From NCBI GenBank assembly GCA_903833215.1, contig CAILEM010000090.1, positions 1 through 64,000 of the forward strand: a stretch of 64,000 bases of DNA. Direction: 5' to 3'. The translations under genes were made by a program, and so were the position numbers. Shown here in pieces: positions 45,071 to 54,513 of this stretch. Below the pieces are notes generated by a model. The model did no database searches and had not been told where the DNA came from. It worked only from the letters and a program-made list of their open reading frames with translations. Position 1 is the stretch's first letter; every line of letters begins with the position of its first letter. Source of the DNA: an uncultured Armatimonadota bacterium. Lineage in GTDB: Bacteria; Armatimonadota; Fimbriimonadia; Fimbriimonadales; Fimbriimonadaceae.

Positions 45071-47518
45071 GTGCGAAGACCAACTATCGCGATTGCGCTT
45101 TTGCTGTTAGCAGGCACCTGTCAGGCCCAAAAGCGTGACGGCCTTTATAAACCTGTCTCGGGTACCCCGACCGCTTGGTCCATTAATGAGCACCAAACCC
45201 TCATTTGGGGAGGTCAGCCGTACTTACCCCTTGGCATTAGGATTGACGGTACAGCTCAAGCGGTTGAGGCAGCAAAGGCTGCTGGAATTAGTGACGTCAT
45301 CGTCGACCTCCCTGCAAATGGTGCTGGGTGGGATGAAGTCATTTCTGCGTTGAATCGAGCCAACATGCGATTTCTCGTGCGTATTGGTTCTCTGGCCCCT
45401 ATGGCAAAAGGATTCTCCATTGAGCCACAAGGCTATCGCATAACAGGCATTACGAAATCTCGCCAAATCTCTTTGGACATTCCTGGCGCAACGAGTGCCT
45501 TTGTGGTTCTGGCGACGAAAACCGATGCTACCGTGGTCGCTAATGGCAGAGTCCCAATCGTCAACGGTCGACTTACCTACTTCGCTAAAGTCGGACCGGA
45601 AATCGAACACGTCTTATTGGTTTATCCCGAGATGACCAGCATTGAGCAGCCGGATTATTGGGAAGACCTTGATTCCGAGCGAGACGCACTTCTTGGAAAC
45701 CTACGCAAGCGAAATTTCGGGCCGGGTTTGAGAGGCATCGTCAATCCGATGGGGCGTGGTCTTGCCCTAACTGGAAAAGAGCCTCGCTTCGTGCCTACGA
45801 GTTCCTATTTCCGAATGGAATTCAGGAATTACCTTGAGGAGAAATACCGGAACGTTGAAACTGTCGTCAAGACTTGGTCGATGCGTTCATCGACTCTGTC
45901 TCAACTCGACGGCGACAGTAAGAAGTGGCTAGTTACGTTCGATGCTCTCGCCAAACTCGTCCCCCTATGGTCATCAACACGCGGAATTGGCGCGATGCTG
46001 GATCCCGATACCAATACTATCTATCCCTGTGACAACAAGCAAAGTGCAGCGTGGGCTGACATTTCGCAAGTTGTGAACTCTGCTGGGGACAAGCGCTTTA
46101 AGCACATCGTCCCTGCGATTCGCTCCATAGTGGATGTACCTGTGATTCAGGATTGGCTCGGCTGGGCGTCTGCCTATGAAACTCGGTACCCGACGATAGA
46201 TGGCGTTGGAATGCGAGCCTCTGGAACCACTCAGAGCGTTATCGCCGAATCAGGAAGCAGAGCTGCGAGCAGCATTCTTCGATGGCAGTCGAACGGTTGG
46301 CTCGTCACGACTGACTTGGACATGGGAACTGGCCAAGACGCCCCCGCTCAACTCTCAGGAGTCCTTTTCGACCTAACCTCGATGGGGTCCAAGGGCGTTT
46401 TTGTACACACGGATTCTCCTGCCCTCATCAAAAAGGTTGCGAGCGAGTCGCGAATTCTCAGTGGTGACCCGAGCTTGGCGACGAAGTCCCCTCTGCCAGT
46501 TTTCTTTCCCGAGAATGCCTCCAATCCCGCCGTTCCTCAGAAATTGCCGGGTGATCACTGGTGGCTTCCAACGCCGCTTGACGGCAATCGCATTGACCTC
46601 GGCAGTAACTTCTTTGCCTACCGATCTGGAATGAATGACGGAACCTTCGCCCTTTGGGCACGCGTTCCAGGACGCTATCGGCTTCGGATGAACAACCCTA
46701 GTTCGGTCCACTTCCGAACCTTGGATGGCTCGGACCCGATGCCCAAGGTGAGCAAGAATGCGGTGGAAATCATCGTGGCGGAAACGCCTCTCATCATTAC
46801 CGGCTCGTTGGAATTGCCGATTCCGGAAGTCGCATTCCTCGAGACCGTTCAGCAATTTAGGATCATGCTCAACCTCGGCCAACGTAATCACGGTGACCCT
46901 GCCGAGCAAGAAATGAACTTTAACCAGGCGATGATCGGCTTTGACCGAAATCCTGGGGGAAGTTTCGATATTATGCGAAAGCAGTTCTGGAAACTTGCCG
47001 AAAAAGTTTCTTCCTACTGCTGGGTGGAAGCGGAGCGATACTTTGAAAGTAACTTCAGTGAGTCGGTAAAGAGTCCAGGATGTTCAGGCGGATCTGCCCT
47101 CGCCCTTCGGACGCTGATTCCACCTAGCGAAGGTGGCTACTATGCGAATTATCGGGTTCCCGCCAAATCCAGAGATGACCAAGAGGTATGGATCGCGGCG
47201 AAAATTCCGGTTGACCGGCGCGGTGATGTGAGCGTGGTGATTGGTGGACAGCAAATGAAACTGTCCGGAGAACCTCAAAGCATCTACGGTGGTGGCTTTG
47301 GATGGTATCGACTCGGAACCACTCGGATCGCAGGCAACCTAACGAACATTCGCCTTCAGGTGGATACGGCCGGGAACGACGAGGTCGCAGTGGATGTCAT
47401 CTTGCTGACCCCGGTTCCATTTAAGCCTAATGGCGTTACTCCGCCAGAGGCAGCGAATTTTAAGATTCCTGTTCCTCCGGCTGGGAAGTCGAAGCGAAGG
47501 GGCTCTGGCGGGTCTTAG
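45071..47518 (+). CDS. Large secreted protein, glycosidase-like, unknown family
   Basis: 815 aa from GTG with a signal peptide (MRRPTIAIALLLLAGTCQA). Residues about 30-440 read like a TIM barrel of glycoside-hydrolase type: WSINEHQTLIWGGQPYLPLG and later PVIQDWLGWASAYETRYPTIDGVGMRASG. Residues about 530-600 and 670-795 look like beta-sandwich, carbohydrate-binding-type modules (SSYCWVEAERYFE near residue 650). No catalytic pair could be identified with confidence and I do not recognise the family. The tail is basic and glycine-rich. The 3' end overlaps the convergent dipeptidase gene by 59 bases. Confidence 0.7.
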   Translation: MRRPTIAIALLLLAGTCQAQKRDGLYKPVSGTPTAWSINEHQTLIWGGQPYLPLGIRIDGTAQAVEAAKAAGISDVIVDLPANGAGWDEVISALNRANMRFLVRIGSLAPMAKGFSIEPQGYRITGITKSRQISLDIPGATSAFVVLATKTDATVVANGRVPIVNGRLTYFAKVGPEIEHVLLVYPEMTSIEQPDYWEDLDSERDALLGNLRKRNFGPGLRGIVNPMGRGLALTGKEPRFVPTSSYFRMEFRNYLEEKYRNVETVVKTWSMRSSTLSQLDGDSKKWLVTFDALAKLVPLWSSTRGIGAMLDPDTNTIYPCDNKQSAAWADISQVVNSAGDKRFKHIVPAIRSIVDVPVIQDWLGWASAYETRYPTIDGVGMRASGTTQSVIAESGSRAASSILRWQSNGWLVTTDLDMGTGQDAPAQLSGVLFDLTSMGSKGVFVHTDSPALIKKVASESRILSGDPSLATKSPLPVFFPENASNPAVPQKLPGDHWWLPTPLDGNRIDLGSNFFAYRSGMNDGTFALWARVPGRYRLRMNNPSSVHFRTLDGSDPMPKVSKNAVEIIVAETPLIITGSLELPIPEVAFLETVQQFRIMLNLGQRNHGDPAEQEMNFNQAMIGFDRNPGGSFDIMRKQFWKLAEKVSSYCWVEAERYFESNFSESVKSPGCSGGSALALRTLIPPSEGGYYANYRVPAKSRDDQEVWIAAKIPVDRRGDVSVVIGGQQMKLSGEPQSIYGGGFGWYRLGTTRIAGNLTNIRLQVDTAGNDEVAVDVILLTPVPFKPNGVTPPEAANFKIPVPPAGKSKRRGSGGS

Positions 47519-48209
47519 CGGCCTCAAGCCAGAGTCGCTCCTCTTCCTCATAGAACTCCGGGCCGAGAGTTACGAGCCCATAACAGCAATCAGGTTGGGC
47601 CATACGGACCGCCCAACCTGCATCGCCGTAGCTATAGTGCCACCATTCGTCCCGACAGTTAGAAAAGCCGACTTCAAGCATCGCTTCGACAAGGATCATC
47701 CTGTTTCGGCTCGCTTCATCGCTTAGGCCGAAGCTATACGTCGGGGCCGACTTGAATCGGTCGAATGGCGAGCTTACGTCAATATCTTGTCCGTGGTCGT
47801 CGACAAGCCATACATCCACAGCAGCACCCGTACAGTGGCCTGGAGGCGCCTTCTGATCGGTTGGAGCGACCCATCGGCATACGGTTCGACGAAGCGCAGA
47901 CTTATCCCGATGTGGAAACGCCTCTTCGGCGCTTTTCCAAACGAAGTCGTATATTCGTTGTTGACGCTCAATGGGGCGCCACCCTTCTACGAGCCCCAAA
48001 TGATAGCCCTCAGGCAACAATTGGGTCGCCTTCTCGCACATCAGGGCCACCGTCTCACGGACGTATGGGATGACTTGAGGACGGATAATTCTCACCGATG
48101 GGCACACGATTCGCACGTCAACCAAAGGTTCACCGTTCTCTGTTTCCGTAATTGTGTTGAGTAACCTAATCGGCTCGGGGCGTCCCTTTGTTCGATCCCA
48201 CTTGAGCAT
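47460..48209 (-). CDS. D-alanyl-D-alanine dipeptidase-like protein (VanX, M15)
   Basis: 249 aa. Zinc metallopeptidase of the M15D type: GWRPIERQQRIYDFVW, zinc-ligand motif PPGHCTGAAVDVWL (H and D) near residue 125 and DEWWHYSYGD near residue 190. Such enzymes cut D-Ala-D-Ala, either for cell-wall recycling or in vancomycin resistance; no vanH or vanA genes are present, so recycling is more likely. No signal peptide seen. Start overlaps the stop of the propeller gene by 1 base (TAATG). Confidence 0.88.
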   Translation of the reverse strand: MLKWDRTKGRPEPIRLLNTITETENGEPLVDVRIVCPSVRIIRPQVIPYVRETVALMCEKATQLLPEGYHLGLVEGWRPIERQQRIYDFVWKSAEEAFPHRDKSALRRTVCRWVAPTDQKAPPGHCTGAAVDVWLVDDHGQDIDVSSPFDRFKSAPTYSFGLSDEASRNRMILVEAMLEVGFSNCRDEWWHYSYGDAGWAVRMAQPDCCYGLVTLGPEFYEEEERLWLEAAKTRQSPFASTSQPEEQES

Positions 48210-49195
48210 TATCGAGCAACCTCCGGCTCGGTTGCATGGGGGATGAGGATCTTTTCGTCGCGAGTTTCGATGTCTCGGAGCCAGATATCCTGGGACTGAC
48301 CATACGGCTTCACATAAAGCAAGTGGCCTGCGTCATAGAAGCAGGCATCGGTTCCTGAGAACGAAGCAACCTTCTCCGTCGGGCGATCCGCTTTTACAAC
48401 AATTACTTGGGCGCTTCCCGAAGACATGTAGCGATCAGAAGATAAAGCAAGCAGCTTTCCATCGGGAGACCATGAGATTCTAAGAATGGTGCTCGTTTCA
48501 TTTGTTGCGCGAGTTCCTCCCTCCTGGGTGCCACACGTCAGAACACGGGCTTCGTCCCAAGATGCCTCCCGAATCGCGTCGTGGATGGTGCTTGGATCGA
48601 GGCTAGCCATCCAGAGGTCACCATTTCGACAGAAGGCGACTCGCTTTCCGTCAGGTGAAAATGATGCCGCAGAAGAGGAAGTTACGGAGAAGCTGGAGAT
48701 ACCGGTGGTTTCATTGCCGAGGAATAAGCTCAACTCCGTTTTGGTGGTTCCTTTCCTCGACCAACTCCAATAAACGTTCCAAATCGTCTTGGTCGCCTTT
48801 TCCGAGCCATACATGGCATGGATTTCATCTCCACGCTTGACCAATCCGTACCGATCAGGATGGGAGAAGATCACATAACGACCCGTTGGGTCCCATGATG
48901 GAAATGGGTCATGGTCAGGAATATCGTCAGGCTTCTCGTTAAGGTGGGATGCGCGTCTGGTTTCGCCTTTGTTGATATCCAACAGGTAAAGGTCGCCGTC
49001 TTTTAGGAATGCCAGACGTGACCCATCGGGCGAAATAGCTGGACCGACTCCACGTTTGACCACTACAGTTTCTCGACCTTGGGTGCTCCGGTAGATGGAA
49101 TCGTTTCGCACGAAATAGATGACAGGGGCCTTCCCTTGCCAAAGCGCCAACGTGCAGATAAGCGATGACACAAACATTGGCTTAAAGTTTCGCAT
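48209..49195 (-). CDS. Exported PD40/TolB-like beta-propeller protein
   Basis: 328 aa with a signal peptide. At least three PD40 repeats are visible, each with a SPDGxxxAF/AL pattern: ISPDGSRLAFLKDGDLYLL, SFSPDGKRVAFCRNGDLW and SWSPDGKLLALSSDRY. Such propellers often bind peptide or protein partners in the periplasm. Directly coupled to the VanX-like gene, suggesting both act in cell-wall handling (inference). Confidence 0.82.
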   Translation of the reverse strand: MRNFKPMFVSSLICTLALWQGKAPVIYFVRNDSIYRSTQGRETVVVKRGVGPAISPDGSRLAFLKDGDLYLLDINKGETRRASHLNEKPDDIPDHDPFPSWDPTGRYVIFSHPDRYGLVKRGDEIHAMYGSEKATKTIWNVYWSWSRKGTTKTELSLFLGNETTGISSFSVTSSSAASFSPDGKRVAFCRNGDLWMASLDPSTIHDAIREASWDEARVLTCGTQEGGTRATNETSTILRISWSPDGKLLALSSDRYMSSGSAQVIVVKADRPTEKVASFSGTDACFYDAGHLLYVKPYGQSQDIWLRDIETRDEKILIPHATEPEVAR

Positions 49196-49224
49196 GGAAA
49201 CGAAGCGCTTCGCTTGGTGATTGG

Positions 49225-49268
49225 CAAATAAAAATCGCCCTGACTCTCTTATGGAACAGAATCAGGGC
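49225..49268 (-). terminator. Intrinsic terminator of the sigma-factor operon
   Basis: On the minus strand GCCCTGA pairs with TCAGGGC with a partly paired interior, followed by GATTTTTATTT. It lies about 200 bases after the last gene of the sigma-factor unit. Confidence 0.75.
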
Positions 49269-49465
49269 AGTCACCTCGTGGTTTATTGCTTTGACTCAAG
49301 CTGGTTGCGCTTTCCAGGAAAATCCGAGGAAGTCCGTCACTCAGCAGGGAGTCGCTTTTTGGACAACTCATCATAAGCGTTCCTCCCAACGGAGAGGTTC
49401 GACTTCGAAGTTGCCTACTGAGGACTTGGACGTTAAGTGACACGCTTGACGTTGGTTAGAGTTTC

Positions 49466-50149
49466 TTATCCTTGACGATGAATGGCGGCTTTGAGGCGAT
49501 TGCTGACTTGGTCGCGCTCCTCGTCGGACAAATAGGGGCTTTTGAGAAGATTGATCAAATCATCCACGGTCTCGGACGCCTCAACCACCGGCTCAGGGAG
49601 ATAGTCGGGCTTTGCCGCCGGACTTGCTGCTGGAGCAGTCGGTGATTTAGGTTCTGGAGGTGCCGCCGGCGTGCCCTTCCTCTCTTTGGAAAGATGCCCC
49701 CTCAGGAGTTCACCCAAGAAATCCTGGCCCAGGAAAGGCGCAAGATTTGAGATGGTGTTGATGTCCAACTCGGAACCCTTTATCGCATGCTCGCGAACAA
49801 GTTGGCCAAGTTCGTCCTGCCCGATGAACGGTGCCAAGCGTAGGATAATGTTCTTGTCGTTGTCATCTCCGTGTCGACCTCTGTCCTTGTCTTTGTTGCT
49901 CGGCAGTGCTGACGCCAGCATTCGTGCCTCCACACCAATAGCCCCGAATTTGCAGTCCTCGGGAACCGGCGAGAAGAGTCCGCTAGAAACTGCCCCAAGC
50001 TCCACCAATCGATTGAGCACTGCGTTGTACCGCTGAGCCGTTCGCTTTTCACCACCGCTGAGGCTTCCCGTCAGACTGGCGTGCTCACACATTTCGCTGA
50101 TCTCGCTGAGAAGTCGGCGGCACGATTGAATTTCATTTCCCTGTTCCAT
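49466..50149 (-). CDS. Sigma-factor-linked protein with two GQDxLGxL repeats
   Basis: 227 aa, no signal peptide or membrane segment. Residues about 95-150 contain two tandem 30-residue units: LAPFIGQDELGQLVREH and LAPFLGQDFLGELLRGH, preceded by an acidic-basic linker. A proline/alanine stretch and a helical C-terminus follow. It overlaps the ECF sigma gene by 17 bases, so it may regulate it, but it has no anti-sigma zinc motif that I recognise. Confidence 0.65.
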   Translation of the reverse strand: MEQGNEIQSCRRLLSEISEMCEHASLTGSLSGGEKRTAQRYNAVLNRLVELGAVSSGLFSPVPEDCKFGAIGVEARMLASALPSNKDKDRGRHGDDNDKNIILRLAPFIGQDELGQLVREHAIKGSELDINTISNLAPFLGQDFLGELLRGHLSKERKGTPAAPPEPKSPTAPAASPAAKPDYLPEPVVEASETVDDLINLLKSPYLSDEERDQVSNRLKAAIHRQG

Positions 50150-50708
50150 TGAAATACTCCTGATAATTTTCCAGTGAGGTGCGGAGCTTGTTTCGTCCGA
50201 CGTTGAGTCTCCACTTCACAGTTGTGTTTGGCAAGGCAAGAAACTGGGCAATTTGGGTTACCCTCCATTCCTCAATGTAGTAAAGGTCCATCACAGTTCG
50301 AATCTCTTCCGGAAGGCGAGCAAGCGCGTGCCTCATAACGCCGGCTTCGGCACGCTTTTCGATCGCTTCGGTGAGAGATGGCGCGTGACTACAGATCACT
50401 GCATCAAGCGGCAGAGTCACTTCCCTTCGGGCGTGGGTTTGCTTTCTCGCCCGGTGCCTGACGATGGCACCGAACCAGGCGGCAAACCGATCCACATCTT
50501 CGAGTTGGGGCAACGCCTTGAACGCGGCGAGAAAGGCGTCTTGCACAACGTCTTCTGCTACATCTTTCGGTCCCGCGATCTGCCTCGCAAGAACCAAAGC
50601 TCCAGGTCGGTAGCGGTGAACAAGTGCATCGAATGCGTTGAGGTTGCCGAGACACGCCTGTGTCACCAGTTCCTCCTCGCTTCGATTTCGCCAGTTCACA
50701 ACCACCAT
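50133..50708 (-). CDS. ECF RNA polymerase sigma factor
   Basis: 191 aa. Region 2 shows EELVTQACLGNLNAFDALVHRY and DVVQDAFLAAF; region 4 shows LARLPEEIRTVMDLYYIEEWRVTQIAQFLALPNTTVKWRLNVGRNKLR (about residues 130-180), a helix-turn-helix. An extracytoplasmic-function type. The partner gene overlaps its 3' end by 17 bases. No autoregulatory promoter motif was recognised. Confidence 0.93.
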   Translation of the reverse strand: MVVVNWRNRSEEELVTQACLGNLNAFDALVHRYRPGALVLARQIAGPKDVAEDVVQDAFLAAFKALPQLEDVDRFAAWFGAIVRHRARKQTHARREVTLPLDAVICSHAPSLTEAIEKRAEAGVMRHALARLPEEIRTVMDLYYIEEWRVTQIAQFLALPNTTVKWRLNVGRNKLRTSLENYQEYFNGTGK

Positions 50709-50968
50709 TTCTTCCCTTCAGATATCCAGAGTCTGGTTGATGTCTTTTGGATAGTAGATTTTCGTGAAAGCTCGGGGCGGTCACTTATTCAAAAGGTGGC
50801 TCATCTGACCTATCCGATTCCCAATAGATGTCATCCACCGAACGGCTCGCTGAAATAATCCATAGTTTGTTCTGTTCGAAATCTGGTTTGGAAGCCCACA
50901 CCACTGGGTGCTGACTTCCTTTCCGGACCCTGCGGGTGGTTGCGTGCTCGCGGCATCTTCCTCCGTCT

Positions 50969-51057
50969 GTTTTGGTCGCTGTCTGGTCCAGATGCTCATA
51001 CCGCTTGGTGCTGTCTACCCCCGCCGTCCCGAACCGTCGCTTAATCGTTCGTCATCT
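50969..51057 (+). repeat. Dispersed repeat family B, copy 2
   Basis: Landmarks ACCGCTTGGTGCTGTCT, CCGTCCCGAACCGTCGCTT and ATCGTTCGTCAT align base for base with 9619-9707 and with the reverse complement of 51562-51651. Confidence 0.85.
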
Positions 51058-51419
51058 CCCGCCTTCGCCAAGGCTACTGCGCGCCTAAGGGATGGACGCG
51101 CGCCAAATTAGCTCCTGCGGGTGATCGGATTTGTGTTGACCTTAACTGCAGTTGAACCAAATAGGTAGCCCGAAAGGGGCGGCCCTATACCAGCCCACTC
51201 CTCCATTCTCGCAGCGGACAAGAAGTAACGAATTGTGCCGTAGGACGAGGACCAAGGACGTTTGAATGAAGGTCTCCGGGCGGTGCCCATCGACAAGATG
51301 GATCGCGCTTACAGCGCTCTGGTTTTGTGGTCACCTTCTATTCCAGGGCTGCGCCCTTCGCTATTATTGGGCGCACCGTTGGTGCTTTCGTTCTGAGCGG
51401 CAGGTTGATGTCAGCACCC

Positions 51420-51651
51420 AGTCCTCAGCCGCCCGCAGGTTCCGGGAAGGGAAAGTCCAACTTGTCTCTCCTCAACGTCCATAACCGTCGCCGTTCGCTC
51501 ATCGCTGGGCAGTCAGCGCGCCACTGTCTGAGCCCGAAGGGGCGAGTTTGGCGCGCGCCCAGCGATGACGAATGATAAAGCGACGGTTCGGGACGTGGAG
51601 GAGAGACAGCACCAAGCGGTGTGAGCGTCCATCCCAGTTACCGACCAGAAC
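51420..51651 (-). repeat. Dispersed repeat family B, copy 3
   Basis: Both halves align with the copy at 9619-9870: 51562-51651 in reverse complement with 9619-9707, and 51420-51510 (GTTCCGGGAAGGG, CATAACCGTCGCCGTTCG) with the reverse complement of 9760-9870. Inverted relative to copy 2, so the two form an interrupted inverted repeat. Confidence 0.8.
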
Positions 51652-51710
51652 AATCGACGGACTGTAAGCACGAGCCGACAGGAGGATAAACGTTAAGCTA
51701 AACGAAGCGA

Positions 51711-53516
51711 TCACTCCACGTGCTGACGAATGGCATCGGCCAACTGCTGCACGACGTGGTCGATCGAGAGGCCCTCGGTATCAAGAACGAGATCGGGACG
51801 GTCGGGTTCTTCGAAGGTCGAGGTAATACCGGTGAACTGCCGGATCTCACCGGCTCGGGCACGCTTGTATAGGCCCTTGGGATCGCGACGCTCGCATTCG
51901 GCGAGGCTCGTGCGCACATAGACCTCCATGTATCGCTCGCCTATGATCTCGCGGATCTTTTGGCGGTCGCTGTTGAGAGGCGAGATGAAGGAGCAAATTG
52001 TGATGTGGCCCAAGCCGCTGAAGAGTTTGGCAACGTGCGCGGCACGGCGCAGGTTCTCTGATCGATCGACGTCGCTGAACCCTAAGTCACCGTTGAGGCC
52101 AGTTCGCAGATCATCTCCATCCAACCGGGCCGCCATGAGCCCTTCTCGCTTGAGTCGTTCAACCAAGGCGTCGGCAATAGTGGACTTGCCGGCTCCCGAG
52201 AGTCCGGTTAACCAAACCACCCGACCTACTTTCTCGGCCCTTACAAGGGAATCGGAGCCCTGACTCCGCGTGATCATGCCCGCTGCGACCACGTTATTGG
52301 ATACTGGATCGACCAACAAGAACCCACCCAGAGAGCGGTTATGCTCGTAGGTGTCGACAAAAACCGGCTTGCCCGTCGATAGCGCCAGACGACCAATGTC
52401 GTTCATCTGCAGGAAATGGACCTGCTGGCGATGCAAAGTCTCCACATCAAATCGATAGACAACTTCTTCAAGCGTGGCAGTGACTTCCCGCGTCGTATGT
52501 CTCAGCAAATAGCGTTTGCCGGTTACGGAGGGTTCCTCCGACATCCAACACGCGACAGCCTCAAGGCTCTGAGTTACCGAAGGAACGTTGCGGGGGCGAA
52601 CGAGCATGTCGCCGCGTGTGACATCCACCTCACGATCGAATGTCACCAGCACGTTCGATCCCGTTCCCGCCTCTTGAACTTCTTGATCAAGATCAAAGAG
52701 TTGCTTGACAGTCACGGTTTGGCCAGAGGGCAAGATGAGGAGATCTTCCCCACTCCGAACGGCACCCGACTCAATTCGGCCCATGTAGCCACGGAAGTCC
52801 TGATCGGGACGAACCGCATATTGAATCGGTAAGCGAAGATCCGGTGGCGTTCTACGACCCTCTGGTGTCAAATCCTCCAACTTCTCCAACACGCATTGTC
52901 CCTTGTACCAGTCGATCACAGAGCTGCGAGTGACCACATTTTCGCCGAGAAGCGCAGACACAGGGATGAAGCTGATGTTTGAAAGTGCGAGCTTCTGCGA
53001 ATACTCCCGGAAGCGTGCTTCGATTTCCTCGTACACGGCCTCGCTATAGTCTACGAGGTCCATCTTGTTGATGACAACAACCACCTGCGGGACCCGAAGA
53101 AGCGAGGTTATAAACGCGTGCCGTTTGGATTGTTCCGTCATCCCGTGGCGCGCATCAATGAGAATCATCGATGCATCCGCCGTTGACGCACCAGTGATCA
53201 TATTCCGCGTGTATTGGGTGTGACCCGGTGTATCGGCAACGATAAATCGTTTCTTCGCGGTCGAGAAATAACGATAGGCAACGTCGATCGTGATGCCTTG
53301 CTCGCGCTCGGCCTTCAGTCCGTCGGCGAGCAGGGCGAGATTGATATCCGATTCACCACGATAATCGCTGGTGCGCTTGAGTGCTTCGTAATGGTCCTCG
53401 TAGATCGAGTCGGTGTCGACGAGAAGTCGGCCCAACAGCGTGCTCTTGCCATCATCGACGCTTCCCGCCGTCGAGATGCGGATGATTTCAGCATCGGAGC
53501 GTGAGGCGAGTGACAT
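51711..53516 (-). CDS. cysNC: Bifunctional sulfate adenylyltransferase subunit 1 / APS kinase
   Basis: 601 aa fusion. Residues 1-415 are the EF-Tu-like GTPase subunit CysN: GSVDDGKST, DTPGHTQYTRNM and INKMDLVD. Residues about 430-601 are APS kinase CysC: WLTGLSGAGKSTIADAL and FISPLNSDRQKIREI with the catalytic serine. Activates sulfate to APS with CysD and phosphorylates it to PAPS. Adjacent to cysD without a gap. No downstream reductase gene is in the window. Confidence 0.96.
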   Translation of the reverse strand: MSLASRSDAEIIRISTAGSVDDGKSTLLGRLLVDTDSIYEDHYEALKRTSDYRGESDINLALLADGLKAEREQGITIDVAYRYFSTAKKRFIVADTPGHTQYTRNMITGASTADASMILIDARHGMTEQSKRHAFITSLLRVPQVVVVINKMDLVDYSEAVYEEIEARFREYSQKLALSNISFIPVSALLGENVVTRSSVIDWYKGQCVLEKLEDLTPEGRRTPPDLRLPIQYAVRPDQDFRGYMGRIESGAVRSGEDLLILPSGQTVTVKQLFDLDQEVQEAGTGSNVLVTFDREVDVTRGDMLVRPRNVPSVTQSLEAVACWMSEEPSVTGKRYLLRHTTREVTATLEEVVYRFDVETLHRQQVHFLQMNDIGRLALSTGKPVFVDTYEHNRSLGGFLLVDPVSNNVVAAGMITRSQGSDSLVRAEKVGRVVWLTGLSGAGKSTIADALVERLKREGLMAARLDGDDLRTGLNGDLGFSDVDRSENLRRAAHVAKLFSGLGHITICSFISPLNSDRQKIREIIGERYMEVYVRTSLAECERRDPKGLYKRARAGEIRQFTGITSTFEEPDRPDLVLDTEGLSIDHVVQQLADAIRQHVE

Positions 53517-54410
53517 CTAGAAGTACCCCTTGGATTTTCGATCTTCCATGGCGGAATCGGACCTCTTGTCATCGGCACGAGTACTTCGTTCGCTGGTTTT
53601 TGAATCGATCAATTCAGCGATGACATCCTCGATGGTCGCAGCGTCGGAGTACACCGCTCCCGTGCAAGTCGCGTCTCCGATCGTTCGAAATCGCACGCGC
53701 TTGGTTTCGATTACTTCATTTTCAATCGGCACGAGGAATTCCGTGTGGGCAAGAAGGACGTCCTCGCGAACGACGACCGGGCGCATGTGACTGAAATAGA
53801 TCTCTGGTATCGGAATTGCCTGGGCGTGGATGTATTGCCAAACATCCAATTCCGTCCAATTGCTGATTGGAAAAACGCGGAAATGCTCGCCCTGATTCTT
53901 CCTGCCGTTATATAGACTCCAGAGTTCAGGACGCTGATGCTTTGGATCCCACTGGCCGTGAGTGTTGCGATGGGAGAAGAACCGCTCTTTGGCGCGGGCC
54001 TTTTCCTCGTCGCGTCGAGCTCCACCAAAACAGGCGTCAAGTTTGAGTTCGGAAATGGCTGACAAAAGGGTTACCGTCTGGAGAACGTTTCGGCTGCGAT
54101 TCGGGCCGGCTTCTTCAGTCACCAAACCGGCGTCGATCGAGTCCTGGACGTACCGGACGATCAGCTTTACACCGTAGCGCTTTGCAGCTTCATCGCGGAA
54201 CGCAATCGTCTCTGGGAAGTTGTGTCCCGTGTCGATGTGAAGGATCGGAAATGGAATCGGTGCTGGAGCAAAAGCCCGACTCGCAAGGTGCAGAAGGACG
54301 ATCGAATCCTTGCCACCAGAAAATAGCAGCGCAGGTCGCTCAAACTGGGCGACGGCTTCCCGCATCACGTAAACGGCTTCCGCCTCTAGTTCCTTTAATA
54401 CGGTTCCCAT
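53517..54410 (-). CDS. cysD: Sulfate adenylyltransferase subunit 2
   Basis: 297 aa PP-loop ATPase forming APS with CysN. Contains LFSGGKDSIVLLHLA, HIDTGHNFPE, and FGGARRDEEKARAKER. The C-terminus is lysine/arginine-rich. First gene of cysD-cysNC. The 100-base gap upstream is shared with the M28 peptidase gene. Confidence 0.97.
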   Translation of the reverse strand: MGTVLKELEAEAVYVMREAVAQFERPALLFSGGKDSIVLLHLASRAFAPAPIPFPILHIDTGHNFPETIAFRDEAAKRYGVKLIVRYVQDSIDAGLVTEEAGPNRSRNVLQTVTLLSAISELKLDACFGGARRDEEKARAKERFFSHRNTHGQWDPKHQRPELWSLYNGRKNQGEHFRVFPISNWTELDVWQYIHAQAIPIPEIYFSHMRPVVVREDVLLAHTEFLVPIENEVIETKRVRFRTIGDATCTGAVYSDAATIEDVIAELIDSKTSERSTRADDKRSDSAMEDRKSKGYF

Positions 54411-54476
54411 ATACGGAATACCCAGCCGGACTGGATTGTATATCGTTCGTGACTCTTAACACCACTGACCGGCTCG

Positions 54477-54482
54477 TATAAT
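54477..54482 (+). promoter_or_regulatory. Candidate -10 box before the M28 peptidase gene
   Basis: TATAAT in the divergent gap between cysD and the M28 peptidase, 31 bases ahead of the start codon. A CTTAAC hexamer at about the right distance is a weak -35 candidate. Confidence 0.45.
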
Positions 54483-54513
54483 CACTTGAATTCCAAATTG
54501 AAGCGCCGACGAC

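Larger units (their letters stand above)
50709..51710. other. 1-kb repeat block between the sigma and cysNC genes
   Basis: No credible gene. It contains two opposed copies of dispersed repeat family B (50969-51057 and 51420-51651), plus CTTCGCCAAGGCTAC and CGCAGGGTCCGGAAAGGAAG-like palindromic pieces that occur in both orientations. The intervening 300 bases are unremarkable. Confidence 0.7.

Noticed and set aside
50908-51111. 67-codon frame ending in a PAFAKATA-type translation
   Set aside because: It is another reading of the CTTCGCCAAGGCTAC palindrome inside repeat family B, not a gene.
51420-51651. Attachment site or integron near cysNC
   Set aside because: The repeats are inverted intergenic copies also found at 9.6 kb. 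There is no integrase or cassette structure.
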